DNA of 64,000 nt from Flavobacterium sp. WC2421 (GTDB taxonomy: Bacteria; Bacteroidota; Bacteroidia; Flavobacteriales; Flavobacteriaceae): assembly GCF_040822115.1 (NCBI RefSeq), contig NZ_CP162004.1, positions 2,170,001 to 2,234,000 on the forward strand, read 5' to 3'. Position 1 is the first letter of the stretch. Each line of letters begins with the position of its first letter. The notes under the pieces were generated by a model that made no database searches, was not told where the DNA came from, and saw only the letters and a program-made list of their open reading frames with translations. Below are positions 16,705-25,401 of this stretch, in pieces. The position numbers and the translations under genes are program-made.

Positions 16705-17604
16705 ATGAAAAAATTAATCCCAGCATACGTAAGAGTACCCGTAATTTTCTTTCTCGTGTTTGGCGCTATGGAATATTTTATAGATTCTGGCGATCGTGCA
16801 GCATTTATAAAATATCCAATGGTTTCGGTATTTCTATTTGTTTTTCTATTTCTTTTAATAGCGATTGAAATCACCGTAAGTGCTATTGATAATATTACGT
16901 ATCAAATGCTTACAGAAGAACAAAAAGCAAAATTAGAAGAAGTTAGTGCTATAAGTTATAAAGAGAGCGAGTGGTTTAAAAAGTTAATGCAAAAACTGAC
17001 TAAAACCGAGCCTATTGAAAATGAAGCTAATTTATTGTTGAGTCATGATTATGATGGAATCAGGGAATTAGATAATAATTTACCACCATGGTGGGTATAT
17101 TTATTCTACGGTTGTATCGCTTTTGCAGCAATATATTTAGTTCGTTTTGAGATTATGGGTGGCGATAATCAGGAAATGGAATTGAAGAAAGAATTGGCTC
17201 AAGCCAAAATAGATGTGGCAGAATATATGAAAACGGCTCCAGACTTAATGGATGAAAAAACGGTAACCTTACTGACTGATCCAGCTGATTTAGCCATAGG
17301 AAAAACCATTTTTACAACTAATTGCGCCGCTTGTCATAGAGCGGATGCGGGTGGACAAATTGGTCCTAACCTAACAGATGATCATTGGATTCTGGGTGGT
17401 GGAATTAAAAATCTTTTCCATACTGTAACTAATGGGGGTCGTGATGGTAAAGGAATGATTTCATGGAAAGGAACTTTAAAACCAAAAGAAATTCAAAAAG
17501 TAACTAGTTATATATTGTCATTACAGGGAAGTAACCCAAAAGATCCAAAAGCACCAGATGGTGAAGTTTGGGTTGATGATGCTGTAGCACCTGCAGCAAA
17601 ATAA
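16705..17604 (+). CDS. ccoP: cbb3-type cytochrome c oxidase subunit III (CcoP)
   Basis: A 299-residue membrane-anchored cytochrome c. There are two hydrophobic segments near the N-terminus (about 8-28 and 34-58), a soluble region, a further membrane helix (about 130-150, PPWWVYLFYGCIAFAAIYLV, the conserved CcoP N-terminal domain), and a C-terminal cytochrome c domain with haem site CAACH (about residue 209). CcoP normally brings electrons to CcoO. Only one CxxCH is present, whereas proteobacterial CcoP has two. It ends in a short Ala/Pro-rich tail. Confidence 0.93.
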   Translation: MKKLIPAYVRVPVIFFLVFGAMEYFIDSGDRAAFIKYPMVSVFLFVFLFLLIAIEITVSAIDNITYQMLTEEQKAKLEEVSAISYKESEWFKKLMQKLTKTEPIENEANLLLSHDYDGIRELDNNLPPWWVYLFYGCIAFAAIYLVRFEIMGGDNQEMELKKELAQAKIDVAEYMKTAPDLMDEKTVTLLTDPADLAIGKTIFTTNCAACHRADAGGQIGPNLTDDHWILGGGIKNLFHTVTNGGRDGKGMISWKGTLKPKEIQKVTSYILSLQGSNPKDPKAPDGEVWVDDAVAPAAK

Positions 17605-17673
17605 AAACACTGATTTACTAAGTTTTTAAAAGTGTAAAATAGCTTAAAACTTAGAATTATAAATTAAAACAAA

Positions 17674-19092
17674 ATGTCAAAATTACCAGACGAAGCTTTT
17701 AGAGATACAATTGGAACCATTGATATTGAAGGAAAAAGGAAATTTATTTTTCCAAAAAAACCTTCTGGAAAATTCTATGACTATAGAAAATGGGTGAGTT
17801 ATATTTTGTTGATCATTTTAGTTGCAAACCCATTTATTAAGATTAATGGGAACCAATTTATGATGTTCAATGTGTTAGAACGTCGTTTTAATATTTTTGG
17901 ATTCCCGTTTTGGCCACAAGATTTTTATCTTTTTGTGCTGTTTATGATAGTAGGAGTCGTATTTGTAATCTTATTTACGGTAATTTTTGGACGAATATTT
18001 TGTGGCTGGATTTGCCCTCAAACTATTTTCTTAGAAATGGTTTTTAGAAGAATTGAATATTGGATAGAAGGAGATCGTGGAGCCCAAATCCGATTAGAAA
18101 AACAAGAATGGAATAACGAGAAAATAAGAAAGAAAGGAATTAAGTGGTTTATATTTTTACTCATTTCTTTTGCTATTGCAAATGTGTTTTTGGCGTACCT
18201 AATTGGTAGTGATGAATTGATTCAAATGATTGAAGACGGACCAGAGACCCATTTCAGTACACTAATTGCATTGTCCATTTTTACAGGAGTTTTCTACTTC
18301 ATCTTTGTATGGTTTAGAGAACAAGTGTGCATCATAGCTTGTCCATATGGTAGACTTCAAGGGGTATTATTGGACAATAAATCAATTAATGTTGCCTACG
18401 ATTTTGTTCGTGGTGAAAAAGAATTGGGTAGAGCCAAATTCAATAAGCAAGAAGATAGAGCTGTTTCTGGAAAAGGAGACTGCATTGATTGTAAACAATG
18501 TGTAAATGTTTGTCCTACCGGTATTGATATTCGTAATGGAACGCAATTGGAATGTGTGAACTGTACCGCATGTATTGATGAGTGTGATATAATCATGGAT
18601 AGCGTAGGTTTACCCAAAGGATTAATTCGATATGCATCTGAAGATGAAATAGAGAAAAAAGCGCCTTTTAAATTCACTGCTAGAATGAAAGGCTATTCCG
18701 CTATTTTGTTGATTTTAGTTGGTATTTTAATTGGATTATTATTTTTACGAACCGAAGTAGAAGCAACCATTTTGCGATTACCAGGACAACTGTTTCAACA
18801 TAAAGGAGATAATATAAGTAATGTATTTACCTATAAAATTATCAATAAAACCAACAATGATTTTAATGATATTCATTTCAAATTGGTAGGAATAAAAGGA
18901 AATTTGAATTTAGTGGGGAAACAACATTTCAAAGTAAAAAAACAAGGAATGAATGAAGGAACTTTATTTGTTGAAATCAATCAGTATACATTAGAGAGTG
19001 ATAAAACAAAATTAAAAATAGAAGTGTACGAGGGCAATAAAAAAATTGAAACCAGTACAACCAGTTTTTTAAGCCCACGAAGTTTCGATTAG
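17674..19092 (+). CDS. ccoG: Cytochrome c oxidase accessory protein CcoG (RdxA/FixG)
   Basis: A 472-residue polyferredoxin-type membrane protein. It has several membrane helices (about 40-60, 85-110, 155-180, 195-215), the motif FCGWICPQT, then two 4Fe-4S clusters in CIDCKQCVNVCPTGID and CVNCTACIDECD (about 270-310), a further helix near 345, and a C-terminal Ig-like periplasmic domain. CcoG reduces Cu(II) to Cu(I) for delivery to the oxidase in studied bacteria. It follows ccoP in the usual order. Confidence 0.94.
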   Translation: MSKLPDEAFRDTIGTIDIEGKRKFIFPKKPSGKFYDYRKWVSYILLIILVANPFIKINGNQFMMFNVLERRFNIFGFPFWPQDFYLFVLFMIVGVVFVILFTVIFGRIFCGWICPQTIFLEMVFRRIEYWIEGDRGAQIRLEKQEWNNEKIRKKGIKWFIFLLISFAIANVFLAYLIGSDELIQMIEDGPETHFSTLIALSIFTGVFYFIFVWFREQVCIIACPYGRLQGVLLDNKSINVAYDFVRGEKELGRAKFNKQEDRAVSGKGDCIDCKQCVNVCPTGIDIRNGTQLECVNCTACIDECDIIMDSVGLPKGLIRYASEDEIEKKAPFKFTARMKGYSAILLILVGILIGLLFLRTEVEATILRLPGQLFQHKGDNISNVFTYKIINKTNNDFNDIHFKLVGIKGNLNLVGKQHFKVKKQGMNEGTLFVEINQYTLESDKTKLKIEVYEGNKKIETSTTSFLSPRSFD

Positions 19093-19139
19093 CATAATAA
19101 TGTATTGAAGGAGTTTACTTCAAAAAAATAATAGAAAAG

Positions 19140-19589
19140 ATGAAAATAAATTGGGGAACCGGAATCGTCATAGCAATAGCTTTGTTCATGAGTTTTATTT
19201 TATATTTTGTGATTAAAGTACAATCTAATTCTAAATATGATAATGAATTGGTTGTTGAAGAATATTACAAACACGATGCCCGTTTTGGGGAGGAAATGAC
19301 TCGTGTACAAAATGCACAAGATCTTACTCAAAAACCGATTATTACCAAAACTAGGGATGGAGTTACCATTGTTTTTCCAAATGAATTTATTCCTAATAAG
19401 ATAAAAGGGAATGTGTCCCTATATAGACCGTCTAACAAAAAATTAGATTTTGAAATTCCAATTTCATTATCTAATCCAACTTTGCTCATACCTAAATCAA
19501 AATTGGTAGGCGGTCGATGGGACATTAATATGGAATGGCAATATGATGGAAAATCGTATTTAACCAAAGATGTGATTTATATTGATTAG
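19140..19589 (+). CDS. ccoH: FixH/CcoH-family assembly protein
   Basis: A 149-residue protein with an N-terminal membrane helix (about 5-25, GIVIAIALFMSFILYFVI), a conserved YYKHDARFGEEM stretch near residue 42, and a periplasmic beta-rich domain. CcoH binds the assembling oxidase and helps stabilise subunits. It lies 47 bp after ccoG and 84 bp before the UreH-like gene, all on one strand. Confidence 0.88.
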   Translation: MKINWGTGIVIAIALFMSFILYFVIKVQSNSKYDNELVVEEYYKHDARFGEEMTRVQNAQDLTQKPIITKTRDGVTIVFPNEFIPNKIKGNVSLYRPSNKKLDFEIPISLSNPTLLIPKSKLVGGRWDINMEWQYDGKSYLTKDVIYID

Positions 19590-19673
19590 AAAGAACATGT
19601 TGAAGTTGTAAAACGCGAAGTGGTAATGATTTATTTCTTTGGGCTTTCGACCTTTGACTTTTAAACTAAATTT

Positions 19674-20375
19674 ATGCTTTATACAGCCTTTATTTTTGGA
19701 TTGATCAGCAGCTTTCATTGCATAGGAATGTGTGGTCCTATTGCTATGATGTTGCCTGTAGACAGAAATAATCCAGCGAAAAAAGTCACTCAAATAATGA
19801 TATATCATATAGGTCGATTAACAGCTTATGGGACAATAGGATTACTTTTTGGATTGGTAGGGAAAGGTTTTTTTATGGCTGGAATGCAACAAAAATTATC
19901 TATCTTTATAGGAGTGCTGATGTTACTTGTTATTTTGATTCCTCAAAAAGTGGTCGCCCGTTATAATTTTTCAAAGCCTATTTTCAAAATAATTTCAAAA
20001 GTAAAACAACAGCTAGGGAGTCAATTTAAAAACAAGAGTTACAAATCATTATTTACAATAGGTTTACTAAATGGTTTTTTGCCTTGTGGCATGGTGTATG
20101 TCGCTTTATTTGGAGCAATGGCTATGCAATCTGCCAGTTTTGGAATTATATACATGCTCTTATTTGGATTAGGAACTGTTCCCATGATGAGTAGTATTAT
20201 ATATTTGAATTCCTTTATTACGATTTCTTTTCGAAATAAAATTCAGAAAGTGGTTCCTTACGTTGCCGTTCTTATTGCATTACTATTTATTTTAAGAGGT
20301 TTAGGGTTAGGCATACCTTATGTCTCACCATCTAATATGAGTTTGTTTATTCAAGCTACCCCAAATTGCCATTAA
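19674..20375 (+). CDS. Membrane protein of the TauE/SafE-UreH-like family, cbb3-associated
   Basis: A 233-residue protein with six predicted membrane helices. It starts MLYTAFIFGLISSFHCIGMC, and the HCIGMCGP motif at about 15-22 is the hallmark of the UreH-like transport domain found near cbb3 oxidase and copper genes. A second half begins near 128 with GLLNGFLPCGMVYVALFGA, a similar repeat with its own cysteine. In proteobacteria related proteins near cco genes are proposed to handle copper or export thiols; the substrate here is inferred from context only. It overlaps nothing. Confidence 0.8.
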   Translation: MLYTAFIFGLISSFHCIGMCGPIAMMLPVDRNNPAKKVTQIMIYHIGRLTAYGTIGLLFGLVGKGFFMAGMQQKLSIFIGVLMLLVILIPQKVVARYNFSKPIFKIISKVKQQLGSQFKNKSYKSLFTIGLLNGFLPCGMVYVALFGAMAMQSASFGIIYMLLFGLGTVPMMSSIIYLNSFITISFRNKIQKVVPYVAVLIALLFILRGLGLGIPYVSPSNMSLFIQATPNCH

Positions 20376-20416
20376 TTGATTTGACATCATTTAAATATTC
20401 TATAAAATTAAACACA

Positions 20417-20653
20417 ATGGAAAGACACGATTTAATACACGAATTTCCTGAATACGAGGAAAAAATACATCAACTAAAAGTTGACGACAGTCATTTTAGA
20501 GAACTCTTTGACGAGTACCATGAATTAGAACATGAAATTCACCGCATAAATACGGATATTGAAGTAGTTACTGATGAACATGCCCATGAATTGAAAGCGA
20601 AGCTATTATTCATTAAAGATGAATTATATAGTATTTTAACTAAGGATGAATAA
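20417..20653 (+). CDS. YdcH/DUF465-family small protein
   Basis: A 78-residue, highly charged, all-helical protein starting MERHDLIHEFPEYEEKIHQL, with heptad-like spacing suggesting a coiled coil over most of its length. The pattern (LIHEFPE, FRELFDEYHELEHEIHRI, LKAKLLFIKDEL) matches the DUF465/YdcH family. I chose the ATG at 20417; a frame open from 20366 overlaps the previous gene and lacks family similarity. It closes the rightward cco group before a strong terminator. Its function is unknown. Confidence 0.8.
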   Translation: MERHDLIHEFPEYEEKIHQLKVDDSHFRELFDEYHELEHEIHRINTDIEVVTDEHAHELKAKLLFIKDELYSILTKDE

Positions 20654-20698
20654 ACTGCATTTCTAATAATTGAATTACGATATTTTTTAGAAAAAATC

Positions 20699-20756
20699 AC
20701 CGCAAATTTGCAAATGATCAACACAATATAAGTGTTTCAACTTGCGAATTTGCGGT
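20699..20756. terminator. Large hairpin terminator between the cco group and hemN
   Basis: ACCGCAAATTTGCAA (20699-20713) pairs with TTGCGAATTTGCGGT (20742-20756), 14 of 15 positions, with an inner AACAC/GTGTT stem. T-rich sequence flanks it on both sides of the stem, so it probably ends transcripts from both directions. Confidence 0.75.
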
Positions 20757-20783
20757 TTATATTTTAACTCAAAGGCGAGTTTT

Positions 20784-22148
20784 TTATACAGTCATTGAAA
20801 ATAATTTTGTATCAGGTGTTTTTCGTTTTAATAGTAAGTCAAATGCCATACATATATTGCGAACATGTGCTTTACCCGATTCCGTAACTTTTATTCCACT
20901 AGCGCTTAGTAGTAGCAAACCATCTTTTTCCATTTCTTGCAATTGGGTAACAACTTCAGGAATTTCTTCAAAATAATCACTTTTGTTTTCCCAAGAAGTT
21001 TCAAATTGGCACATTAAATTCAAGATGTGTTTTCGAATAATTAAATCTTCAGCTGTCAATAAATGACCTCGGTAAATGGGTAATTTATTCCATTCTAATA
21101 TTTGATAATAGTCTTCCAAGTTTTTTTCGTTCTGAGCAAAACTGTACCAACTATCACTAATAGATGAAACACCGAGTCCAATCATTAATTTTGTTTTAGA
21201 AGAGCTGTACCCCATGAAATTACGATGTAATTTCTCATTTTGAAAAGCTTCGTATAAGGAGTCCGTTTTTAAAGCAAAATGATCCATTCCTATTTCATGA
21301 TATCCATTTTCTAACAATAATTCTTTACCTATTTGGTATAGCATTCTTTTCTCTTGATCTTTTGGGATGTCTTCATCCTTGAAACCACGTTGTCCGTTTC
21401 CTTTTATCCAGGGAACATGGGCGTAACTGTAAAAAGCCAATCGATCTGGTTGTAATGATTTTGTTTTTTCTATAGTATCAATCACATCTTCTATTTCTTG
21501 AAAAGGCAAACCAAAAATGATATCATGTCCAATAGAGGTATATCCAATTTCTCTAGCCCAAAAAGTGACTTTGGCTACATTGTGAAAAGGTTGTTCTCTA
21601 TGAATGGCTTTTTGTACTTTTTCAGAATAATCCTGAACGCCAAAACTTACTCTTCTGAAACCTAAATCATATAGTTTTTGTAAATGTTGGTATGTTGTAT
21701 TGTTAGGATGTCCTTCAAAACTGAATTCATAATCGGGAGCTTTCTTTGCATAACAAAAAATCCCATTGATTAAATCTTCTAAGTTTTTAGTCGAGAAAAA
21801 TGTAGGTGTTCCGCCACCCAGATGAATCTCTTTTACGATAGGTTGTTTCCCTAGAATTTCACAATATAATTTCCACTCCTTGAGCAATGCTTCAATGTAA
21901 GGGTGCTCTACTTCATGGTTTTTGGTTATACGTTTATTACATCCACAAAAAGTGCACATACTTTCACAAAAGGGGAGGTGTATATATAAACTAATTCCTT
22001 CTTTTGAATTACTTTCTATAAATGATTTTTGTAAAGTTGCAATCCAATCCTCATATAAAAAATCGGTTTCATTCCAATACGGAACGGTGGGATAGCTAGT
22101 ATATCTAGGACCGGGAACATTATATTTTTGAATTAGTGTACTTTTCAT
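20784..22148 (-). CDS. hemN: Oxygen-independent coproporphyrinogen III oxidase
   Basis: A 454-residue radical-SAM enzyme that converts coproporphyrinogen III to protoporphyrinogen IX without oxygen. It opens with PGPRYTSYPTVPYWNE, the diagnostic HemN N-terminus (as opposed to HemW), and has the cluster motif CESMCTFCGC near residue 62. Next come HLGGGTPTFFS and the substrate/SAM elements ISYGLPFQ-like DIIFGLPFQ and YSYAHVPW. The length agrees with the family. It is convergent with the cco group, and its promoter carries the same Fnr-type operator, fitting haem supply at low oxygen. Confidence 0.96.
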   Translation of the reverse strand: MKSTLIQKYNVPGPRYTSYPTVPYWNETDFLYEDWIATLQKSFIESNSKEGISLYIHLPFCESMCTFCGCNKRITKNHEVEHPYIEALLKEWKLYCEILGKQPIVKEIHLGGGTPTFFSTKNLEDLINGIFCYAKKAPDYEFSFEGHPNNTTYQHLQKLYDLGFRRVSFGVQDYSEKVQKAIHREQPFHNVAKVTFWAREIGYTSIGHDIIFGLPFQEIEDVIDTIEKTKSLQPDRLAFYSYAHVPWIKGNGQRGFKDEDIPKDQEKRMLYQIGKELLLENGYHEIGMDHFALKTDSLYEAFQNEKLHRNFMGYSSSKTKLMIGLGVSSISDSWYSFAQNEKNLEDYYQILEWNKLPIYRGHLLTAEDLIIRKHILNLMCQFETSWENKSDYFEEIPEVVTQLQEMEKDGLLLLSASGIKVTESGKAHVRNICMAFDLLLKRKTPDTKLFSMTV

Positions 22149-22170
22149 TTCTAGGAAATTTATCTTAAAT

Positions 22171-22178
22171 CAAAAGTA
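22171..22178 (-). promoter_or_regulatory. -7 element of hemN
   Basis: TACTTTTG on the minus strand matches TAnnTTTG; its last G is at 22171, 23 bp upstream of the hemN ATG. Confidence 0.65.
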
Positions 22179-22200
22179 CAAGGAATGATCAAAATTTAAA

Positions 22201-22214
22201 ATGATAATTATCAT
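22201..22214. promoter_or_regulatory. Crp/Fnr-type operator upstream of hemN
   Basis: ATGATAATTATCAT is a perfect palindrome with the ATGA-N6-TCAT layout. Its centre at 22207.5 is exactly 36.5 bp from the last G of the hemN -7 element, the same distance as at ccoI and ccoS. Confidence 0.75.
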
Positions 22215-22236
22215 GCTTCATTTTTTATAATAAAAA

Positions 22237-22264
22237 AACCTCATACTATTTCTAGGATGAGGTT
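22237..22264 (-). terminator. Terminator of the DUF349 gene
   Basis: AACCTCAT and ATGAGGTT form an 8-bp stem; on the minus strand it is followed by a run of seven T. It lies between the DUF349 gene and the hemN operator. Confidence 0.65.
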
Positions 22265-22287
22265 AATAAGTATCAGAATTAAAGGTT

Positions 22288-24294
22288 TTATTCTTGATTT
22301 ATATTTCTTAGTTGTTTTAATTTTTCTTTCCAAACATCTAAGCTTTCTTTATGGATAGCAATGTTTTTTCGAACTTCTAGAACAATAGAATTTTCTTTTT
22401 TAGCATTTCTAGTATTCGTAAAAAACTGAATGTTGTTTTCCAATTGGAAAATTTCATTTTGCACTTCATCAATTTTACGCATGATGAAAATCTTTTCGTT
22501 TTCTAGTTTACGAGTATCGTTATTCTCTGATAAATGATCCATTCTGTTAGCAAAACGCAACATATCAGTGTCTTTTTTACTCAAACTTAATTTATCAAAC
22601 AGCGCATCAAGGATTTTATTGAATTTTCCTTCAATATGTCTTCTTGGAAAAGGAACTTTACCCAAGTTTTTCCAATTTTCGATGTGTAATTTGATAGCAT
22701 CCAAATCCGTTTTGTGATCTCCCGTTAATTGGAATTCTCTCAACGTTTCTAAATAGGCTTTTTTATTATCAAAAGAAGCCACTTCTTCACCATTTTCCTC
22801 ATTCTTTTGCTCTTTTAATTTGTCAAAATAATGGTTACAGGCATCTTTAAATTCTTTCCAAACTTTATCGGAATATTTTCTTGGCACATGTCCTATTTGT
22901 TTCCACTCGTCTTGAATACGCTTCATGATTGGAGTAGTCACAGCAAAGTCGGTGCTGTCTTGCAATTCAATTGCTTTGGCAACAAGTGCATTTTTTTTAT
23001 TTAAATTTTCAGTTTGGTCTCTCTTAATATCTTTGTAGAAAGAATTTTTGAAAGAGTTGAAATTTCGAACTGCTGTTTTGAACGCAGCCCAAGTTTCTTC
23101 ATTCACTTCCGAAGGCACTTTTCCAGCCGAAAAAAAAGCAGTTCTTAACGCTTCTACTTTTTCAATTTGGCCAAGCCATTGAGAATGAGCATTTACTTTC
23201 ACAGATGCTAATTCTTCAATTTTAGAAATAATTTCTTTTTTCTTTTCTAAATTTTCAACTTCTGTACCTCTCAGTTTCTCAAATAAAACCTCACGTTTGT
23301 CGTGCATTTTTTTTGTCAAATCACTGAACAGATTCCAAATTTCATCACGATTTTCCTTAGAAACAGGACCTATGTCCTCTTTCCACATTCTATGTAAATC
23401 CTGCAGTTCTCTAAAAGCTTTATTCACATCTTCTTCATGCAATAATTCCTCAACACGCAAAATAATTTTTTGCTTTTGCTCAAGATTGTGCTTGAAGTCT
23501 AAGTCTCTGGCCTCTCTGTCAAGATGCAAATAATCATAGAAATTTTCTACATGAAAATGATAATTATTCCATACATGATTGTATTTGTCTTTTGGAATTG
23601 GTCCTGCATTTTTCCAACGTTCTCTTAATTCATTAAAATGTTTTAAGGTGTCTTTGATGTTTTCCTGCGGATTAATTAGCTCTTTTAATTCTTCAACGAT
23701 AGCTAATCTATTTTCTAAATTCGATTTCAAGTTCGTTTGTAAACTCTTGAAATGAACATTTTTATTGTTTTTATATTGCGTGTAAAATTGGTCAAATTTC
23801 ACTTTCAACGGAGAATGGTATTGAAAATCTTCAGTACTATCAGGATTTTCTGCTTGGAATTCTTCTTTTTTCTCTTCTATGAAGTGATTGAATTTTGCCA
23901 AAAAAGCTTTCTTGATTTCATCAACATGATCCTTTACTGACATTACTTTATCAGTACCAACAAGGTTTTCTAACTCATCAACAAGCTGCTCCATAGACAA
24001 AGTATCATAATCTTGCATCGGGATGTGATGACGCTCCTTCAAGGTCTCATCTTCACTTTCCTCAGCATTAGAATCGTCTATTGAATTTAGTGCTTTTTGA
24101 TTTTCGTTTTCAATTACCGTATCTGTAACCAAAACTTTTTCGGTTGCAGGTTCAACAGTGTTTTCTTCTGCGGGTACAACTGTCTCTTCCGCTACAGTTT
24201 CTAGGTTCTCTGTAGTTTCTGGAGTTGATTCAATAGAATCAGTTGTTAACGTTCCATCTGCATTTTGCAGGTTATCATTCTTTTCTTCTAACAT
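22288..24294 (-). CDS. DUF349-repeat protein
   Basis: A 668-residue cytoplasmic protein. Residues 1-95 are acidic and of low complexity, rich in Glu, Thr and Val. From about residue 130 onward it consists of repeated DUF349 helical modules, recognised by the spaced signature W...GP or W...G.VP (for example RWKNAGPIPKDKYNHVW, MWKEDIGPVSKENRDEIW, EWKQIGHVPRKYSDKVWKEF and NWKNLGKVPFPRRHIEGKF). The final 60 residues form a coiled coil. The family is widespread in Bacteroidota, with no established function that I know. It has its own terminator and a near-consensus TATCTTTC about 40 bp upstream. Confidence 0.85.
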   Translation of the reverse strand: MLEEKNDNLQNADGTLTTDSIESTPETTENLETVAEETVVPAEENTVEPATEKVLVTDTVIENENQKALNSIDDSNAEESEDETLKERHHIPMQDYDTLSMEQLVDELENLVGTDKVMSVKDHVDEIKKAFLAKFNHFIEEKKEEFQAENPDSTEDFQYHSPLKVKFDQFYTQYKNNKNVHFKSLQTNLKSNLENRLAIVEELKELINPQENIKDTLKHFNELRERWKNAGPIPKDKYNHVWNNYHFHVENFYDYLHLDREARDLDFKHNLEQKQKIILRVEELLHEEDVNKAFRELQDLHRMWKEDIGPVSKENRDEIWNLFSDLTKKMHDKREVLFEKLRGTEVENLEKKKEIISKIEELASVKVNAHSQWLGQIEKVEALRTAFFSAGKVPSEVNEETWAAFKTAVRNFNSFKNSFYKDIKRDQTENLNKKNALVAKAIELQDSTDFAVTTPIMKRIQDEWKQIGHVPRKYSDKVWKEFKDACNHYFDKLKEQKNEENGEEVASFDNKKAYLETLREFQLTGDHKTDLDAIKLHIENWKNLGKVPFPRRHIEGKFNKILDALFDKLSLSKKDTDMLRFANRMDHLSENNDTRKLENEKIFIMRKIDEVQNEIFQLENNIQFFTNTRNAKKENSIVLEVRKNIAIHKESLDVWKEKLKQLRNINQE

Positions 24295-24410
24295 TTGTTC
24301 AATGTGTAAGGTTTCTATTTATTGAACACGAAAGATAGTAAAGCAGTATTGAAATACAAAACAATTATCTAATTTAGAGTCGTTTTAGGTTAAAATGTAG
24401 GGTTTTTTTG

Positions 24411-24487
24411 TAGCAATTTCCTGCTATTCGCTCTATCTTTTATAGCTTAAAAAAAGCTACAAAAGGATGCCGCTACTATCAGGGCTA
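24411..24487 (-). repeat. Dispersed hairpin repeat, copy 1
   Basis: Read on the minus strand it starts TAGCCCTGATAGTAGCGG, continues CATCC, has a core TTTTGTAGCTT paired with AAGCTATAAAA, then AGCGAATAGCAGGAAAT and TGCTA. The arms match the copies at 49056 and 59685; the core is specific to this copy. It lies in the 354-bp gap between the DUF349 gene and aroE. Confidence 0.75.
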
Positions 24488-24567
24488 GGCAAATGGAGTG
24501 GAAGGTGAATTTTATGGTAAAACAAGCTACTTATAAGGTTTAAGGTAGTTCCTTTTATAAAAAAAAA

Positions 24568-24623
24568 CGTCTTGATATAAAATTGGATTGCCCACGCGAG
24601 TAGACAAATTTTATATCAAGACG
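24568..24623 (-). terminator. aroE terminator with a 17-bp perfect stem and 22-nt loop
   Basis: CGTCTTGATATAAAATT (24568-24584) pairs perfectly with AATTTTATATCAAGACG (24607-24623). On the minus strand the hairpin follows aroE by 25 bp and is followed by a run of nine or more T. The loop is unusually long and GC-rich for this genome (contains CCCACGCGAG). Confidence 0.8.
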
Positions 24624-24648
24624 ATTCTATTTTTTATTAAATTTAGAT

Positions 24649-25401
24649 CTATTTATTCCAAATCTTCCAAGCTTTCTCTGCCTGAAAAACGAGCATATCT
24701 AATCCGTTTTTAATTTGTGCTCCTTGCGCTTTTGCCTTTTTAAGGAAAGTAGTTTCGGCAGGATTATAAATTAAATCAAAGGCAATGTGTTTTGGGCTAA
24801 AGAACTCGTAAGGTAGTAATGGCGCTGCCTCAATATTAGGGCTAGTTCCTACCGGACTGGAGTTAATTATAATTTGATACTCATCAAATGTTTTGGAATC
24901 AATTTGATCATAGCCAATTGCATTTTCATTTGAGGTTCTAGATACAAAATCATATCTAATTCCCAATTCATCAAGAGCATAAGCCACGCCTTTTGATGCG
25001 CCTCCAGTTCCTAAAATGAGTGCTTTTTTATGATGGGGTTGCAATAAAGGTTTTAAGGATTTTTTGAATCCATAATAATCCGTGTTGTACCCTTTTAATT
25101 TTCCTTTTTTGGTAAATTTAATGGTGTTTACAGCACCTATCAATGCTGCTTTTTTGGATAATTTATCCAAATAAGGCATCACAACTTCCTTGTAAGGAAT
25201 GGTAACATTCATCCCATTTATTTCCTGATGATTTTCTTTTATGATGGTAGTAAAACCTTCTATTTCAGGAATATCAAAATTTTCATAAGTGTAGCCTACA
25301 AAGTGCTCTGTCTCAAATTTTTCTGTAAAATATCCTTTCGAAAAAGAATAACTAATATTTTTACCTAGTAAGCCAAAACGTTTTTTTTCAATATTAGTCA
25401 T
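24649..25401 (-). CDS. aroE: Shikimate dehydrogenase
   Basis: NADPH-dependent reduction of 3-dehydroshikimate in aromatic amino-acid synthesis. Motifs are FGLLGKNISYSFSKGYF, GMNVTIPYKEVVMPY with the catalytic lysine, NTIKFTKKGKLKGYNTDYYGF, and the Rossmann glycine loop LILGTGGASKGVAYAL near residue 125. I chose the ATG at 25401 (MTNIEKKRFGLLGK, 250 aa). It overlaps the TPR gene's stop by 8 bp (ATGACTAA), which suggests translational coupling; an ATG seven codons upstream is possible. Confidence 0.95.
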   Translation of the reverse strand: MTNIEKKRFGLLGKNISYSFSKGYFTEKFETEHFVGYTYENFDIPEIEGFTTIIKENHQEINGMNVTIPYKEVVMPYLDKLSKKAALIGAVNTIKFTKKGKLKGYNTDYYGFKKSLKPLLQPHHKKALILGTGGASKGVAYALDELGIRYDFVSRTSNENAIGYDQIDSKTFDEYQIIINSSPVGTSPNIEAAPLLPYEFFSPKHIAFDLIYNPAETTFLKKAKAQGAQIKNGLDMLVFQAEKAWKIWNK

